A stretch of 6,929 bases of DNA, taken from Dehalococcoidia bacterium SM23_28_2 (GTDB lineage Bacteria > Chloroflexota > Dehalococcoidia > SM23-28-2). This document shows positions 4,918 to 6,929 of the stretch, one piece after another (within the stretch, counting starts at the first letter, position 1; the number at the start of each line of letters is the position of its first letter). The notes beneath the pieces were generated by a model. That model saw only the letters and a list, made by a program, of their open reading frames with translations, had not been told where the DNA came from and searched no databases. The DNA lies in the NCBI GenBank assembly GCA_001303545.1, contig LJUA01000106.1:1-6929 (forward strand), given 5' to 3'. A program made the translations under genes and the position numbers.

Positions 4918-6398
4918 GCCCTATGCTGCTGATAGCGGCGCCGCTGGGGCTGGCGTTCATCACGCCGCTTCTCGGACTGCTTTCGGAGAGACTGACGCGG
5001 TATGTGCCCGCCGCAGCAATGGCGTTCAACTTCACGCTTGGCCTGCTGCTGCTCCCGCGGGTCCTTCGGGAGCCCTGGATAGTGGAGACGGCCGGCCTCC
5101 GGCCTCCCTTCTCGATCCACCTAGTGGCAGGGCCTCTGGGTGTGGGACTGAGCCTTCTCATCGCGCTCGTCGGTCTGCTGGTCTCGATCTATGCAATCGG
5201 CTACGTCAGGGAGGGACCAGTCGCAAAGTACCACACTCTCTATCTGCTCCTGCTAGTCGGCGCCACCGGCATGGTGCTTTCGGCGGACCTCTTCAACCTC
5301 TTCGTCTTCTTTGAGATCCTCTGCATCTCTTCCTATGCGCTCGTGGGCTATCGGGGGGACAGAGCCGGGATCGAGTCGTCGGCGAAGTATCTGGTTCAGG
5401 GGGCCATCGGCTCCAGCCTGATCCTGCTGGGCATCGGCTTCGTCTACGGGCTCTTCGGCACGCTCAGCATGGCCGACATAGCGCGTAACGTCGACTCCGT
5501 CACTCCCATGAAGGTCTTCATCTCGATGGCCTTCCTGATCACCGGCTTCGGCGTGGAGGCTGCGGTATTGCCGCTGAACGCCTGGCTGCCGGATGCCCAC
5601 TCCTCCGCTCCCTCCTCCATCAGCGCCATCCTCTCCGGCATCGCGATCAAGGCCGGGCTCTATGCCGTTGCTAGGGTGGTCTTCACCATCTACGGTGCGG
5701 ACACCATGCCCATGCTTGTGCTGCTGGTGGGTATTCTTACTCTCCTGGTCGGCGAGATGTCCGCCTTCAGCCAGAACAACATCAAGAGACTGCTCGCCTA
5801 TTCCAGCATCGGACAGATCGGCCTCATTGTCTTCGCGCTCGGCCTGGCCTCTGCCTCGGGCGTTCAGGGAGCCCTCTTTCTCGTCGTCAGCCACGCGCTG
5901 GCGAAGGCACTGCTTTTCCTCTCGGTGGGCTACATGATCTACCGGACGGGCTCCATGGAGATCTCGTCGCTGTACGGGATGGGCAGGAGGATGCCCGTGA
6001 GTTCGCTCTGTTTCACCATCGGTGCGTTCTCGCTAGTGGGTCTGCCTCCGTTCATCGGCTTCGCCGCCAAGTTCACGGTTATCAGGGCCGCGCTGGCAGG
6101 GGCGGCTCCTCTCTTAACGGCTCTGGTGGCGATTGTCCTGCTGGGCACGGTGGTGGAGGGCGCTTACTTCTTCCGCATCGTGCAGGGGCTGCACTTCAGG
6201 CCGCCACCCGAGGGCGCGGCGCCGGAACAGACCGACCAATACGAGGCCCCCGTCTCAGCCCTGGTGCCCATCTGTCTGCTCGCGGCCATCATAGTTGCCG
6301 TCGGCCTCTACCCCGGTGTGCTGACCAAATATCTCGGTCCCGCGGCGATGGATCTGCTGGATAAGGCCGCTTATATCCACCACGTGTTGGGCGTCTGA
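4914..6398 (+). CDS. mrpD: Na+/H+ antiporter subunit D (MrpD/MnhD; MbhH-like)
   Basis: This is a 494-residue, roughly 14-helix antiporter-like subunit homologous to NuoL/M/N, the presumed ion-translocating core. Visible key sites are E134 in FVFFEILCISSYALVGY (helix 5), K246 in SGIAIKAGLY (helix 8), H327 and K331 in SHALAKALLF, and K386 in PPFIGFAAKF (helix 12). In well-studied MrpD proteins helix 7 carries an essential Lys in a VKxAxFPLxxWLP motif. Here the motif reads VEAAVLPLNAWLPDAH (214-229), with Glu215 at that place. Length is typical (about 490-500). GTG 4914 is chosen because it overlaps the mrpC stop as GTGA and has GGGAG at 4901-4905, 8 nt upstream. Upstream codons in the same frame run through mrpB and mrpC and are not part of it. 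ATG 4923 is an alternative. A 2-bp gap precedes the next gene. Confidence 0.95.
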   Translation: MSPMLLIAAPLGLAFITPLLGLLSERLTRYVPAAAMAFNFTLGLLLLPRVLREPWIVETAGLRPPFSIHLVAGPLGVGLSLLIALVGLLVSIYAIGYVREGPVAKYHTLYLLLLVGATGMVLSADLFNLFVFFEILCISSYALVGYRGDRAGIESSAKYLVQGAIGSSLILLGIGFVYGLFGTLSMADIARNVDSVTPMKVFISMAFLITGFGVEAAVLPLNAWLPDAHSSAPSSISAILSGIAIKAGLYAVARVVFTIYGADTMPMLVLLVGILTLLVGEMSAFSQNNIKRLLAYSSIGQIGLIVFALGLASASGVQGALFLVVSHALAKALLFLSVGYMIYRTGSMEISSLYGMGRRMPVSSLCFTIGAFSLVGLPPFIGFAAKFTVIRAALAGAAPLLTALVAIVLLGTVVEGAYFFRIVQGLHFRPPPEGAAPEQTDQYEAPVSALVPICLLAAIIVAVGLYPGVLTKYLGPAAMDLLDKAAYIHHVLGV

Positions 6399-6400
6399 GG

Positions 6401-6929
6401 ATGCTGCCGACAACAGTACTCATCGTGGCGTTCGCGAGCGCCGGCTTGGTTTACCTTGCCGGCAAGGTGCATGCTCGCCTGCGGGACACCCTGGCCGTGC
6501 TGAGTTCACTCGTGCTCGTCGTGCTCATCGGCCTGGGCTACGGAGCACGGAGCGAGCTGGCCTACATTCCCGATTTCCTCGGTGTCGAGCTCGTCTTGAG
6601 GTGGAATGCTCTGGCTTGGTTCTTTGCCATCGCCAGTTCGAGCTTCGGCGCGCTCTCCACCGTTTTCTCTTTGAGCTACATGAGGAGCAGAGAAAGAACA
6701 GACTTCTACTACTCAATGATGCTAGTCGTGAACGCTGGGATGCTCGGGGTCGTGTTGGCAGGGGACTTGGTCAGCTTCTTCATCTTCTGGGAAATCATGT
6801 CGTGGAGCACATTCCTACTGATAAGCTACAATCGTGGCCTCGGCCTGGCTGCCGGAATGAAGTACATAATCGCGTCGATTATCGGCTCGGCGGCTATCCT
6901 CCTTGGAATGCTATCACTCTACACAACCT
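6401..6929 (+). CDS. Second MrpD/NuoL-like antiporter subunit (MbxH'-like), partial
   Basis: The frame is open from ATG 6401 to the window edge (176 residues, 3' end missing). Hydrophobic helices lie near 3-20, 29-46, 70-93, 104-120, 122-142 and 154-174. Residues 124-143 (VSFFIFWEIMSWSTFLLISY) are the helix-5 motif of complex I antiporter-like subunits, with E131 at the position of the conserved Glu, and GMKYIIASIIGSAAILLG follows as the next helix. It is only distantly similar to the preceding mrpD, so it is a separate paralogue, not a recent duplicate. Candidates are the MbxH'/MbsH'-type second antiporter subunit, the N-terminal part of MrpA, or another NuoL/M-like protein. The missing C-terminus decides between these. 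The gap to mrpD is 2 bp, so expression is probably coupled. Confidence 0.88.
   Translation, partial: MLPTTVLIVAFASAGLVYLAGKVHARLRDTLAVLSSLVLVVLIGLGYGARSELAYIPDFLGVELVLRWNALAWFFAIASSSFGALSTVFSLSYMRSRERTDFYYSMMLVVNAGMLGVVLAGDLVSFFIFWEIMSWSTFLLISYNRGLGLAAGMKYIIASIIGSAAILLGMLSLYTT

Noticed and set aside
5253..5894. Minus-strand open frame (213 codons) inside mrpD
   Set aside because: Its sequence is Asp/Glu/Arg/His-rich with no domain, as expected of the reverse complement of hydrophobic codons. The mrpD reading is certain.

Overview
The window is GC-rich bacterial DNA with short intergenic gaps, GTG and ATG starts, and a co-directional operon on the + strand. The family mix suggests an uncultured, probably anaerobic or facultative bacterium. 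It comprises a cytosolic GH20-like barrel protein, a decayed URO-D-family gene, a Rex repressor and a membrane antiporter module of Mrp/Mbh type. I cannot assign a phylum from sequence alone; Armatimonadota, Planctomycetota or a similar lineage is only a weak guess.

Layout. Positions 1-246 hold what looks like the decayed C-terminal end of a uroporphyrinogen-decarboxylase-family gene, with a frameshift and an imperfect internal duplication. Next is an intact 318-residue protein (273-1229) with a GH20-like HLGMDE motif. A gene-poor stretch of about 675 bases follows (1230-1904). Near 1397-1546 it carries a possible transposase C-terminus remnant, and at its right end a well-formed promoter (TTGACA, 17 bp, TACCGT) and an 18-bp palindrome that fits a Rex box and overlaps the rex start codon.

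From 1905 to the right edge there is one apparent operon: rex, mrpE, mrpF, an mrpG-mbhD fusion, an mbhE-mrpB fusion, mrpC, mrpD, and a second mrpD/NuoL-like gene cut by the window end. Neighbouring genes overlap by 4 bp (GTGA or ATGA) or 17 bp, or are separated by 2-15 bp, so translational coupling is likely. The order E-F-G-[MrpA C-terminal part]-B-C-D is that of the membrane arm of Mbh/Mbx-type complexes. It is not the A-B-C-D-E-F-G order of Bacillus Mrp.

How the parts may work together (inference): the Mrp-like module moves Na+ and H+ across the membrane, alone or coupled to a redox module encoded beyond the right edge. Rex senses NADH/NAD+ and, through the box at its own start, would tune the whole operon to redox state. 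The most notable points are this Rex-headed arrangement, the two domain fusions, the tandem MrpD-like subunits, and a Glu in MrpD where the family normally carries its key TM7 Lys.
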